A stretch of DNA of 64,000 nucleotides from positions 1 through 64,000 of the forward strand of contig CAYOQK010000021.1 in assembly GCA_964406105.1 (NCBI GenBank). The letters are read 5' to 3'. The position numbers and the translations under genes are program-made. Numbering within the stretch: the first letter of the stretch is position 1; the number at the start of each line of letters is the position of its first letter. The notes below the pieces were generated by a model. That model saw nothing but the letters and a program-made list of their open reading frames with translations. It had not been told where the DNA came from and did not search any database. Below, one piece after another: positions 15,949-23,511 of the stretch. Origin of the DNA: WGAB01 sp964406105. Lineage in GTDB: Bacteria; Hydrothermota; Hydrothermia; WGAB01.

Positions 15949-17328
15949 ATGCGTGCCTGGAGGTTTGCCCTGGTGATGGCAGGGCTTGCCCTTTTCCCCC
16001 TGGTGCTCTCGGCCCCAGCCCACGCCCAGGGGAACCAAACCCTGAGTCAACTCACCCAGCCCATCAAGATTGAACGGGGGCTGAGCAACATTGAAAAGGA
16101 GTGCATTGAGTGCCACTCCAAGTACGAGCCCGGAAAGGTGCACGATTGGGCCAATAGCCCCCACGCCCGGGCCAACGTCACCTGCTTGGACTGCCACGGG
16201 GCCAAGCCCACCGATAAGGATGCCCGCGATTGTCCTGGCACCAAGAAGTACCGGAACATCAAGATCAGCCCCATCGTCACCCCGCTGGACTGCTCCCAAT
16301 GCCACCCTCGGGAGTACGAGGAGTTTGCCCGTAGCAAACACGCCCGCACCTGGGAGATCATCCGCGACAAGATCAAGGATCCCTGGCTCCGAGGGATGAA
16401 CAACGACGTGGAACGCGCCTCCGGATGCTACGCCTGCCACGGCTCCGACATCTCCGATGGCCGCTTGACCCCGGTCAACTGGCCCAACGAGGGGATCGGC
16501 CGCCTGAACCCAGACGGCAGCGCAGGATCCTGCGTTTCCTGCCATACGGCTCACCGATTCTCTGTGGCCGAGGCCCGGAAACCCGAGACCTGCGGCCAGT
16601 GCCACATGGGCCCAGATCATCCCCAGGATGAGATCTACTTTGAATCTAAACACGGCAAGATCTACCTGGCCGAAGGCCACGAGTGGAACTGGCACAAGGC
16701 CCCCGATGCGTGGGAGCCTGGTGTGGACTTCCGTACCCCCACCTGCGCCGCCTGCCATATGGCCGGCCTTGGCGACCTCCGCACCACCCACGACGTGGGT
16801 GAACGGCTGAAGTGGGAAGCCCAGTCGCCCCTGTCTGTGCTCAATAAAGACCACGATGGCAACGCCGAACGGAAGAAAATGGAACAGGTGTGCCAGCAGT
16901 GCCACTCCCCCACCTGGACCGAGAGCTTCTTTGCCCGCTACGACCAGGCCATCCAGAACTACAACGACAACTACTTCAAGCCCGCCAAGAAGATCATGGA
17001 CGACCTGTACGCCAAGGGGATCCTTACCAAGTGGCCGGTGTTTGATGAGGAGATTGAGTGGGTGTTCTACGAACTGTGGCACCACGAGGGCCGTCGGGCT
17101 CGGATGGGAGCCGCTATGGCAGGCCCGGACTACGCGTGGTGGCACGGGTTCTACGACGTGAAGAAAACGTACCAGCACCTGGTGCGCCTGGCCGAAGAGG
17201 CCAAGGAAAAGGGCCATGGAACCCCGGTGTACGTGCCGGGCTCGGGAGGCCCGAACCTGACCCCTGCCCAGGTGGCTCCGCTGCCTGAGGGCTGGAAAAA
17301 GGTCAAGAACCTTAAGGGGATGCCGTAA
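15949..17328 (+). CDS. haoA: Octaheme hydroxylamine-oxidoreductase-family cytochrome
   Basis: 459 residues with a cleavable signal peptide ending AHAQ. Eight CxxCH sites are visible: CIECH, CLDCH, CSQCH, CYACH, CVSCH, CGQCH, CAACH and CQQCH. The C-terminal AWWHGFYDVKKTYQHL resembles HAO proteins of the reductive type. These reduce nitrite or hydroxylamine to ammonium, in contrast to the oxidative enzyme of nitrifiers. The cross-linking tyrosine of the oxidative type cannot be judged without an alignment. AAGGAGGGACGCC sets the start at 15949; the long upstream frame is a shadow. The pairing with a quinol dehydrogenase favours the reductive direction. Confidence 0.87.
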   Translation: MRAWRFALVMAGLALFPLVLSAPAHAQGNQTLSQLTQPIKIERGLSNIEKECIECHSKYEPGKVHDWANSPHARANVTCLDCHGAKPTDKDARDCPGTKKYRNIKISPIVTPLDCSQCHPREYEEFARSKHARTWEIIRDKIKDPWLRGMNNDVERASGCYACHGSDISDGRLTPVNWPNEGIGRLNPDGSAGSCVSCHTAHRFSVAEARKPETCGQCHMGPDHPQDEIYFESKHGKIYLAEGHEWNWHKAPDAWEPGVDFRTPTCAACHMAGLGDLRTTHDVGERLKWEAQSPLSVLNKDHDGNAERKKMEQVCQQCHSPTWTESFFARYDQAIQNYNDNYFKPAKKIMDDLYAKGILTKWPVFDEEIEWVFYELWHHEGRRARMGAAMAGPDYAWWHGFYDVKKTYQHLVRLAEEAKEKGHGTPVYVPGSGGPNLTPAQVAPLPEGWKKVKNLKGMP

Positions 17329-17350
17329 GGGTGCCCCTTTGGTACGCCTC

Positions 17351-17388
17351 CGGGTGGGGGTGCGTCCCGCGGGACGCACCCCCACCCG
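17351..17388 (+). terminator. Perfect GC-rich hairpin after haoA
   Basis: Two 18-base arms (17351-17368 and 17371-17388) flank only GC. The arm begins CGGGTGGGGGTGCG. It is followed by TTTCC rather than a long T-run, then a second small hairpin, GTTTCC/GGAAAC (17388-17402). It may be a partial terminator lowering expression of the next two genes. Confidence 0.75.
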
Positions 17389-17441
17389 TTTCCTTTGGAA
17401 ACGACTTTGCAATCTCATCCCTGGATAAAGGAGGTTTTGCC

Positions 17442-18524
17442 ATGGGGCGTTTCGCGCTGGCCGGGCTCTTGCTCCTGTGGGCCAACGCTTTGCCGTTGTT
17501 CGCTGTGGAAAACGACGAATGCCTGGCCTGTCACAGTGACCCAGAATTGGTCAAGGTGTTGCCCTCGGGGGACACCCTGTCCCTCTACGTGGACGAAGAA
17601 CGGTTCGCCCGCTCGGTACACGGGCTGAACGAACTCTCCTGCACCGACTGCCATAGCGACATTGATGAACTGAACTACGATGCCGAGGTCCCCCACCCCG
17701 TTCCCCTGGAACCCGTAGACTGCTCCATGTGCCACGACGCCGAGGCCGAGGCCTATGCTCAAAGCATCCACGCCCAACTTCGGGAAGCCGGGAAGGATGC
17801 TCCCTCCTGTGCCCAATGCCATGAGTACCACTACACCCCATATCTCTACGCCGACAACGTGCTGGATATGGAAAACAAGTTCTGCCTTCGGTGCCACGAC
17901 CCCTATGCCTATCACGCCTGGCTTCCCCAAAAGGCCATCCACTTTCGCCACGTGATGTGCACCGTGTGCCACGCCGAGGGCGTCAACCCCCGGGTGCACC
18001 TGAGGGTGTTTGATCGGCGGAACGATCGCTTTGTGGCCGGCATGGAACTCCTGAAAACCCTGGGCCTCGGCGAAGACGAGTTGTTGGATGCCTACGATAC
18101 CAACAGCGACGGGATCCTGCAGGTGTCCGAACTGGAGGCCCTCAAGGCAGATCTCCATCAGCACGGGATCCACGCGGTGTTCTTTGGTGAGATGGCCGTG
18201 GATCTCACGCCAGAGGTGCACCAGGTTACCAAGGCCCGGGCGGTGCAAACCTGCGCCTCGTGCCACAGCCCCGAGGCCCCAAATCTGCAACAGGTGATGC
18301 TGGTGGTCTCCAAACCCACAGGCGAAGCAGAGTTCTACGAGGTGGACCCCGCGGTGCTCACCTCCCGCGAGGTGTCCAACTTCTACCTGCTGAACGCTAC
18401 CCGGATCCCCTTGTTGGACCGGATCGGCTTGGTGTTCTTGGTGTTGGGCCTGGCCTTTGCCCTCGGCCACGGCCTGCTGCGGGCCATCACCGCCCCCATC
18501 CGTAGAAGGAGGAAAGGATCATGA
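17442..18524 (+). CDS. Membrane-anchored heptaheme cytochrome c with an EF-hand-like loop
   Basis: 360 residues. A signal peptide (to LPLFAV) is followed by seven CxxCH sites: CLACH, CTDCH, CSMCH, CAQCH, CLRCH, CTVCH and CASCH. Between hemes six and seven lies DTNSDGILQVSEL, a calcium-binding EF-hand-like loop. One membrane helix (RIGLVFLVLGLAFALGHGLL) and the basic tail IRRRRKGS end the protein. Related proteins pair with a membrane cytochrome b to form quinone-linked electron-transfer complexes. The start at 17442 follows AAAGGAGGTTTTGCC, and the stop overlaps the cytochrome b start as ATGA. Confidence 0.85.
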   Translation: MGRFALAGLLLLWANALPLFAVENDECLACHSDPELVKVLPSGDTLSLYVDEERFARSVHGLNELSCTDCHSDIDELNYDAEVPHPVPLEPVDCSMCHDAEAEAYAQSIHAQLREAGKDAPSCAQCHEYHYTPYLYADNVLDMENKFCLRCHDPYAYHAWLPQKAIHFRHVMCTVCHAEGVNPRVHLRVFDRRNDRFVAGMELLKTLGLGEDELLDAYDTNSDGILQVSELEALKADLHQHGIHAVFFGEMAVDLTPEVHQVTKARAVQTCASCHSPEAPNLQQVMLVVSKPTGEAEFYEVDPAVLTSREVSNFYLLNATRIPLLDRIGLVFLVLGLAFALGHGLLRAITAPIRRRRKGS

Positions 18525-19141
18525 AACGCGTCTATCTCCACCCGGTGCCGGTGCGCCTTTGGCATTGGATCCATGCCCTGGGCATTCTGCTCCTCGTGCT
18601 CACGGGCTTTCAACTTCGGTTTGCTGATCAACTCCATTGGATCTCTTTCCGCACCGCCGTGGTGGTGCATGCGTGGATCGGGGTCCTTGTGGCCCTGGAT
18701 TTCCTGCTCTGGTTGGGGTATTACCTGATCAGTGGACGGATCCGGGTGTACCTGCCGCGGGCTGTGGATCTCCTGCAAGGGGCTTGGAAGCAGGCGCGGT
18801 ACTATGCGTACGGGATCTTTGTAGGCGAGGAGAACCCGTTTCACCCTACTCCGGAAAACAAGTTCAACGCCCTGCAGAAACTCACCTACCTGGGCATCAT
18901 GTTTGTCCTGGTGCCCCTTCAGGCGATCACCGGGATCCTGCTTTTGGACACCCACCGCTTTTCGGGCATCATCCAGGCCTTGGGAGGGCTCAAGGTGGTG
19001 GATGCGGTGCACGTGGTGCTCTTCTATGTGTTTGCGGCCTTCATCATCGCCCACGTGTATCTGGCCAGCCTGGGCCCCACCTTTTGGAGCCACTTCAAGG
19101 CCATGCTTACGGGCTGGGAAGAGGAGCCCGAAGAACCCTGA
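18521..19141 (+). CDS. Membrane cytochrome b (cytochrome b561/hydrogenase b-type)
   Basis: 206 residues with four predicted helices. Histidines suited to heme b ligation sit at HPVPVRLWHWIHALG (helix 1), VVVHAWIG (helix 2), AVHVVLFY and IIAHVYLA (helix 4). This is the fold of thiosulfate reductase or Ni-Fe hydrogenase cytochrome b. It should exchange electrons between the quinone pool and the heptaheme protein encoded by the overlapping upstream gene. Confidence 0.88.
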   Translation: MKRVYLHPVPVRLWHWIHALGILLLVLTGFQLRFADQLHWISFRTAVVVHAWIGVLVALDFLLWLGYYLISGRIRVYLPRAVDLLQGAWKQARYYAYGIFVGEENPFHPTPENKFNALQKLTYLGIMFVLVPLQAITGILLLDTHRFSGIIQALGGLKVVDAVHVVLFYVFAAFIIAHVYLASLGPTFWSHFKAMLTGWEEEPEEP

Positions 19142-19744
19142 TCGCCCCACACTCCGCTTTTGCAGGAGGGGGTGGGTAACCCTGCAGGGAAACCTCCAGG
19201 CTGTCAGTGAATGCTGCAGCACGATGTTGACAAAGCCGGTTTTTTCGCCTGTTGACAAATGGGTTGACAAAGCAGAGGTCAGCCTTCTGGTACCACAAAC
19301 CATCCTTGGGGACGCGTACACCGAAACCGGTTTTGCAACAGGCGCCATCGCCTGGCGAAAAGCCCGGTTGACCCGTTGGCTCCGAGGGTGTGGCTCTCCG
19401 GAGCTTCACCCAGCACCCAAGGGCCTCCAAGGCTCAGTCCCGTTGCTCATCAAGGTCGGCTAATCCCTCCTTAGGCAGCAGTCTTCGGTTTGGATCCTGA
19501 GGAAGTCCCAACCTCGGGTGCCGCGTTCTGGCCGCTCCGATGCCGAGACGGCCCCTTCGTCCAAACCCCGTGCCCTACCTGCAAACCGAGGGCGATCCTG
19601 AGATGAAACCAGAGATCTCCCTTGTCCTCTGAAAGGAACCGCTTTCCCTGGGGTTTGCCTGCCCCCTTCGCCGTTTCCCTTGACCCATAATCCCTTGGTT
19701 CAGGAACCAGCCCGCACCCCAAGGCTCGCCCCACACCCAGCCCC
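19142..19744. other. 603-bp gene-poor stretch with three TTGACAAA copies
   Basis: No frame here looks like a gene; those on the minus strand have atypical composition and no motif. TTGACAAA occurs at 19227-19234, 19252-19259 and 19264-19271. Local hairpins include CAGGCG/CGCCTG near 19340 and CTCCG/CGGAG near 19380-19403. No recognised RNA family core was found. It is long for this compact genome. Confidence 0.5.
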
Positions 19745-19790
19745 TTGACGATCCGGGTGTCCCAGTGTACTATTTTGGTAGTACACTGGG
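19745..19790 (+). promoter_or_regulatory. Promoter with perfect YtrA-type operator
   Basis: TTGACG (19745-19750), 17 bp and TACTAT (19768-19773). Perfect 12-bp arms CCCAGTGTACTA (19761-19772) and TAGTACACTGGG (19779-19790) flank six bases and cover the -10 box. The core AGTGTA-N12-TACACT is close to the AGTGTA-N13-TACACT site I recall for Bacillus YtrA. The first gene downstream encodes a YtrA-like regulator, so autorepression is likely. Confidence 0.8.
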
Positions 19791-19984
19791 CGGAGCATGA
19801 TGGTGAAACCAGAAGGCATGAACCGGAATCCGCTTCACATCCGCGGGGTGCGGAGCAGGGAGAACACAATCGCAAGACCTAAGTCCGAAGGGTGGGGCCT
19901 CAGGGTTCCGTGGGGTGAGTGGTGCGGACCTCCTGGTGCTGAGGGGTCATCTCAGCGGTGGGGGGTTCCGATCCCTGGCAACCG

Positions 19985-20009
19985 GGCCCCATCCCCTGGG
20001 GATGGGGCC
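19985..20009 (+). promoter_or_regulatory. Stable hairpin in the long leader of the GntR operon
   Basis: GGCCCCATCCCC (19985-19996) and GGGGATGGGGCC (19998-20009) are fully complementary around one base. A second stem, GCGCTC/GAGCGC, follows at about 20023-20041, just before AGGAGG (20045-20050). The predicted leader is about 280 bases. It could control translation, but no riboswitch class is recognised. Confidence 0.5.
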
Positions 20010-20061
20010 GAACCCAGGGGAAGCGCTCCCGTGGAGAGCGCCTCAGGAGGACCGTGTTGGC

Positions 20062-20433
20062 ATGAAGTTTGATCCAACAAGGCCCATCTACTTGCAGATC
20101 ATGGAATGGCTCAAGCAGCGAGCCGCCCGCGGAGAACTGCGGCCAGGCGATCAGGTGCCCTCGGTGCGGGAACTGGCCCAAGAACTCCAGGTCAACCCCA
20201 ACACTGTGGCTCGGGCCTACCGGGAACTGGAACGAGAGGGATTCCTATTCACCCTGCGGGGACAGGGCACCTTCATCACCCGAAACCCGGAGCACATCGC
20301 CCGGGAACGCCACCGTCTTCTCCTTGAGGCGCAAAAGCGCTTCCTGCAGGCCCTGCGGGAGCTGAACCTCTCGCCTCAAGAGGTGGATCGTCTCTTGGAG
20401 ACCTTGAGGAGGGAACTCCATGAAGATCTTTGA
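20062..20433 (+). CDS. GntR-family (YtrA-subfamily) transcriptional regulator
   Basis: 123 residues. The N-terminal winged helix-turn-helix starts FDPTRPIYLQIMEWLKQRAA and includes PSVRELAQELQVNPNTVARA, the GntR recognition helix. The short C-terminal helical part (about 45 residues) lacks a large effector domain, as in the YtrA subfamily. These proteins usually repress adjacent ABC transporter genes and respond to envelope antibiotics in Bacillus. The ATG at 20062 follows AGGAGG by 11 bases. It overlaps the ABC ATPase gene by 14 bases. Confidence 0.9.
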   Translation: MKFDPTRPIYLQIMEWLKQRAARGELRPGDQVPSVRELAQELQVNPNTVARAYRELEREGFLFTLRGQGTFITRNPEHIARERHRLLLEAQKRFLQALRELNLSPQEVDRLLETLRRELHEDL

Positions 20434-21118
20434 GATTCGTGATCTGTGGAAACGGTACCCAGGCGCCCTTGCCCTGAGGGGGGTTTCTTTGGAGGCGCCC
20501 CCGGGCATCGTGTTGGGCGTGTTGGGGGAGAACGGCAGCGGCAAAAGCACACTCCTGCGAATCCTGGCGGGTGTGAGTCGCCCCACCCGGGGCACCGTTC
20601 GGGTGATGGGCCAAGACCCCAGGCACCCGGACACCCGTCGGCACATCGCCTTTCTTCCGGAGATCGTGCCCTTTGACCCCTGGATGCGCCTCCAGGAACT
20701 GCTGGATTTCTTGAGCGCCTTCTATCCCCAGTGGAACCCGGAGAAGGCCCATCGCCTGTTGGACGCCCTGAACCTGCCTGCGGATCGGCGTATCGGCGAG
20801 CTCTCTAAGGGGCAACAAGCCCGGCTGAAACTGGTTCCCGCCTTCGCCTGGCCCAGTTCACTGGTGCTCCTGGACGAGCCCTTGGGAGGGATTGACCCGC
20901 CCTCGCGCCGCCGCATCCTCCAAACCCTCTTCTCCGAGTTCCGCTATGGCGAGCAAACCATCGTGCTTTCCACCCATCTTGTCCAAGAAGTGGAGGAGTT
21001 TTTGGACGCCGTGGTGTTCCTAAGGCAGGGCACGGTGGTTCGCCAAGGTGGGGCTGATGAGCTCCGTCAAGCCACGGGTAAGTCGTTGCTGGAACTCTTT
21101 GAGGAGGTGGCCTCATGA
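20420..21118 (+). CDS. ABC transporter ATP-binding protein (YtrB-like)
   Basis: 232 residues. Walker A is GENGSGKST around residues 36-44, the signature motif is LSKGQQARLKL, and Walker B is LVLLDEPLGGIDP, followed by the switch histidine in LSTHLVQEVEEF. The sequence type is the YtrB/BcrA-like exporters (CcmA superfamily). It powers the permease encoded next. Gene order regulator-ATPase-permease with short overlaps matches ytr-type operons. Confidence 0.9.
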   Translation: MKIFEIRDLWKRYPGALALRGVSLEAPPGIVLGVLGENGSGKSTLLRILAGVSRPTRGTVRVMGQDPRHPDTRRHIAFLPEIVPFDPWMRLQELLDFLSAFYPQWNPEKAHRLLDALNLPADRRIGELSKGQQARLKLVPAFAWPSSLVLLDEPLGGIDPPSRRRILQTLFSEFRYGEQTIVLSTHLVQEVEEFLDAVVFLRQGTVVRQGGADELRQATGKSLLELFEEVAS

Positions 21119-21837
21119 GCCGGCGTTTTTGGGTGTTGCTCCGCCGAGAGATCCGGGCCCATCGGCTGGCCTTTGGGGTGTATTTCGCCCTCACCCTGCT
21201 TTTGGAGGGGTTCACCGTGCTCACTGCACCCAACCATCCCGAACGCCTTGCCTTGGCCCCCCTTCCCCTGCTGGGGTTGGTGGTGTTCTCTCCCCTGATG
21301 TTGGCCCACGCCTTCGCTTCGGAACGCAGAAACCACTTGGTATACCTCCTGTTCGCTCTGCCGGTGCCCCGGTGGTGGGTGGGGTGGGTGCGAGTGCTGG
21401 CCAACCTCATCCACACCGCAGGTATCCTGGGTGTGGGCCTTTTGGGTACGGTCCTCACGTACCAACGGGGAGCGGCCTCAGAACTCCAGATCAGCGGCTC
21501 GGTGATGCTTTTGGTCGCCCTCCTCGTGGCAAGCCTGGTCCTCTGGTTCCAGGGTTTGGTGTTGGGGCTGGAAACCCTGAGATCGGTCCCCTATCGGGGC
21601 CGCTCGCTGGCCGGGGTGTTGAGCCTGTTCCTGGGCCTTTACCTGGCAGGCCGTGGCTTGGCCTGGAACCTACACCAATGGCTCCCCTCCTGGAGTCTGC
21701 AGATTGCCCTCGTGGATGCCACGGGCCACGGCCTACAGCGGGCAGTGTCGCTCCAGGGCTTGGTGTTCCTTGCCCTCTTCGGCTTGCTGTGGGGCATCTT
21801 GGCCCTGTGGGCCTTTGACCGCTTTGCGGAGGTGTAA
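21115..21837 (+). CDS. ABC transporter permease
   Basis: 240 residues with six hydrophobic helices and no large extracellular domain. The N-terminal SRRFWVLLRREIRAHR is the cytoplasmic coupling helix usual in ABC-2-type permeases, and ERRNHLVYLLFALPVPRWW is the cytoplasmic loop between helices 2 and 3. Substrate is unknown; peptide antibiotic or lipid export is the family expectation. The start overlaps the ATPase stop (ATGA). Confidence 0.82.
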   Translation: MSRRFWVLLRREIRAHRLAFGVYFALTLLLEGFTVLTAPNHPERLALAPLPLLGLVVFSPLMLAHAFASERRNHLVYLLFALPVPRWWVGWVRVLANLIHTAGILGVGLLGTVLTYQRGAASELQISGSVMLLVALLVASLVLWFQGLVLGLETLRSVPYRGRSLAGVLSLFLGLYLAGRGLAWNLHQWLPSWSLQIALVDATGHGLQRAVSLQGLVFLALFGLLWGILALWAFDRFAEV

Positions 21838-21840
21838 ATC

Positions 21841-23508
21841 ATGAACCTTCTGATGTGGCTGAGCTTGGGCCTGTCGCTGGTGGTCCACACCGTGAGTGGC
21901 AACGTTCGGGTGATGGTGGTGCCCGATTCCAGTGCCCCGGTCCCCACGGGACCGGTGACCCTCACCTCCCAGGACACCACCCTATGGGTTCCCTTTACTG
22001 AGCCCGTGACCGTGCAAACCGTTTCCGGCGACATCACGGTGGAGGTCCACACGCCCCAAACCGCTGCCCTCACCCTCACCTCGGTGTCCGGGGATGTGTA
22101 CCTGCAGAATCCTCCGGCCTCTCGCCTGCGGATCACCCTTGCCTCTGGCAATGCCTACTTTGAAGGCACGCCCGCCGATACCTCCGGCGGCGTGTACCGG
22201 GTGAGCACCCTCTCTGGGGATCTCCGTGGGGCGCTGCCCCCGGTTTCCGGTTGGTTTCGCTCCATCTCTGGGGATTTGGACCTGGAGTTTCCGCATCCTG
22301 CCCCTTCTCCCGTGTGGGACACCCTCCTGACCCGAACCGGTTCCCTGTGGATCGCCGTGATGGGTCAACGGGTAGTGGTGGATACCCCAGGGGTGTATCA
22401 GGAGGGCCTGTACCGCTTGGTGATCGTTGAGGGGGAACCTGCTGCGGACGAAGCGGAGGAAACAGAAGAACACCGGATGCCGAAGATGGCCCTCCTCCTG
22501 GCGCCTGTGGCCCCGGAGGGAGTGCCCCTTTGGGTGAACTACAACCGGGTGGACGGCTTCACCCTGCGGCTTCCCCTGGTGCGGAGTCAGCGCTCCCTGT
22601 CTCTGGGGAGTGTGCGGCTCTGGAGCCAGGCCCGGTTGGCGGTGTCGGCAGCCTTCGGCCGGAGGATCCCCCAGGAAACCCAGCGATGGAAACACCGATT
22701 GGGTTACTGGACCGGTGCAGCGCTGGGCCTTCGGATGGGTCGGCTTTGGCCCGAGGGGTTCCTGTGGGCGGAAGCTTGGCTGAACCAAACGGCAACGCCG
22801 CAACGCTGGACCCTCCCGCCCGTGGAGAACCTGCTGGGCAGCCTTTTGGTCAAGTACGACGCCTATGAGTACTACCTTTCCTCCGGGATTGCTGCGGGCG
22901 TGGGGGCTCGTTGGTCTCAACGCTTTTGGCTACGGGTGGGATACCACACGGAGACAACGGATTCCCTATCGGTGACCCAGAACTTCTCGGTGTTTCGCTC
23001 GGCAGAGCCCTTCCGAGGCAATCCGCCGATGACCCCCACGGACCTTCAGGGGATCCAGATGGCCGCCGAGGCCCAGGTCCCCGGTGGCCTTACCCTGGCC
23101 TTCTGGGGTCTTCGGGGACGCAGCACCTGGCACCTGTGGCAAGCCTTGGCTCGCACCCGCTGGAGCCATCCCATGGGAGATGTGCGGTTCCGGGTTGCCG
23201 CTGGGGGCACCGCCTTTGAGCCCCCGTCGCCCTTGGCCGTGTACCTGGGTGGCCTGGGCACTGTGCCCGGTTACGATCTCCACGCCGACTCCGGTACCCG
23301 ATTCGTCCTGTTCAACGGCGAGGCCCGGTTTTCGGGCCGAGGCCCCGACTTGTTGCTGTTTGCCGACGCTGGACAGATTCCTGGGCACCCATGGCTGATG
23401 GACGCCGGCCTGGGCCTGGCCCTGGGCCCCTTGGCCGTGCGGTGGGTGGTGCCCTTGGAGGACCTTCGGAGGTACCGGGTGTATCTCCGGCTTCGCCAAT
23501 GGTTCTGA
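21841..23508 (+). CDS. DUF4097-like beta-solenoid fused to an Omp85-like outer-membrane barrel
   Basis: 555 residues. A signal-like start precedes a solenoid of about 140 residues with a recurring SG(D/N) turn: TVSGNV, TVSGDI, SVSGDV, ASGNAY, LSGDL, SISGDL. This is the DUF4097/LiaI-adhesin pattern. After an acidic linker (EEAEETEEH) comes a barrel: WVNYNRVDGFTLRLPL is the entry motif of Omp85/DUF5686-type barrels, GGLGTVPGYDLHADSG replaces their RGY loop, and the end RVYLRLRQWF has the terminal aromatic. I infer outer-membrane insertion with the solenoid in the periplasm. It follows the permease by three bases. Confidence 0.75.
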   Translation: MNLLMWLSLGLSLVVHTVSGNVRVMVVPDSSAPVPTGPVTLTSQDTTLWVPFTEPVTVQTVSGDITVEVHTPQTAALTLTSVSGDVYLQNPPASRLRITLASGNAYFEGTPADTSGGVYRVSTLSGDLRGALPPVSGWFRSISGDLDLEFPHPAPSPVWDTLLTRTGSLWIAVMGQRVVVDTPGVYQEGLYRLVIVEGEPAADEAEETEEHRMPKMALLLAPVAPEGVPLWVNYNRVDGFTLRLPLVRSQRSLSLGSVRLWSQARLAVSAAFGRRIPQETQRWKHRLGYWTGAALGLRMGRLWPEGFLWAEAWLNQTATPQRWTLPPVENLLGSLLVKYDAYEYYLSSGIAAGVGARWSQRFWLRVGYHTETTDSLSVTQNFSVFRSAEPFRGNPPMTPTDLQGIQMAAEAQVPGGLTLAFWGLRGRSTWHLWQALARTRWSHPMGDVRFRVAAGGTAFEPPSPLAVYLGGLGTVPGYDLHADSGTRFVLFNGEARFSGRGPDLLLFADAGQIPGHPWLMDAGLGLALGPLAVRWVVPLEDLRRYRVYLRLRQWF

Positions 23509-23511
23509 ACC

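Noticed and set aside
19107..19430. Minus-strand frame of 107 codons after the cytochrome b gene
   Set aside because: It overlaps the end of the cytochrome b gene, has many cysteines and prolines without a pattern, and no start signal.
19471..19875. Minus-strand frame of 134 codons in the gene-poor region
   Set aside because: It runs across the promoter and operator of the GntR operon, has no ribosome-binding site and no recognisable motif.
19921..20010. SAM-I riboswitch-like phrase CCCTGGCAACCGGG in the GntR leader
   Set aside because: Only the GGCAACC-like piece fits; the other conserved SAM-I segments are missing or in the wrong order, and an ABC exporter is not a usual target.
19797..20072. 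Frame of 91 codons in the GntR leader
   Set aside because: It overlaps the regulator start, runs through strong hairpins and has no family-like sequence. I keep it only as an unlikely leader peptide.
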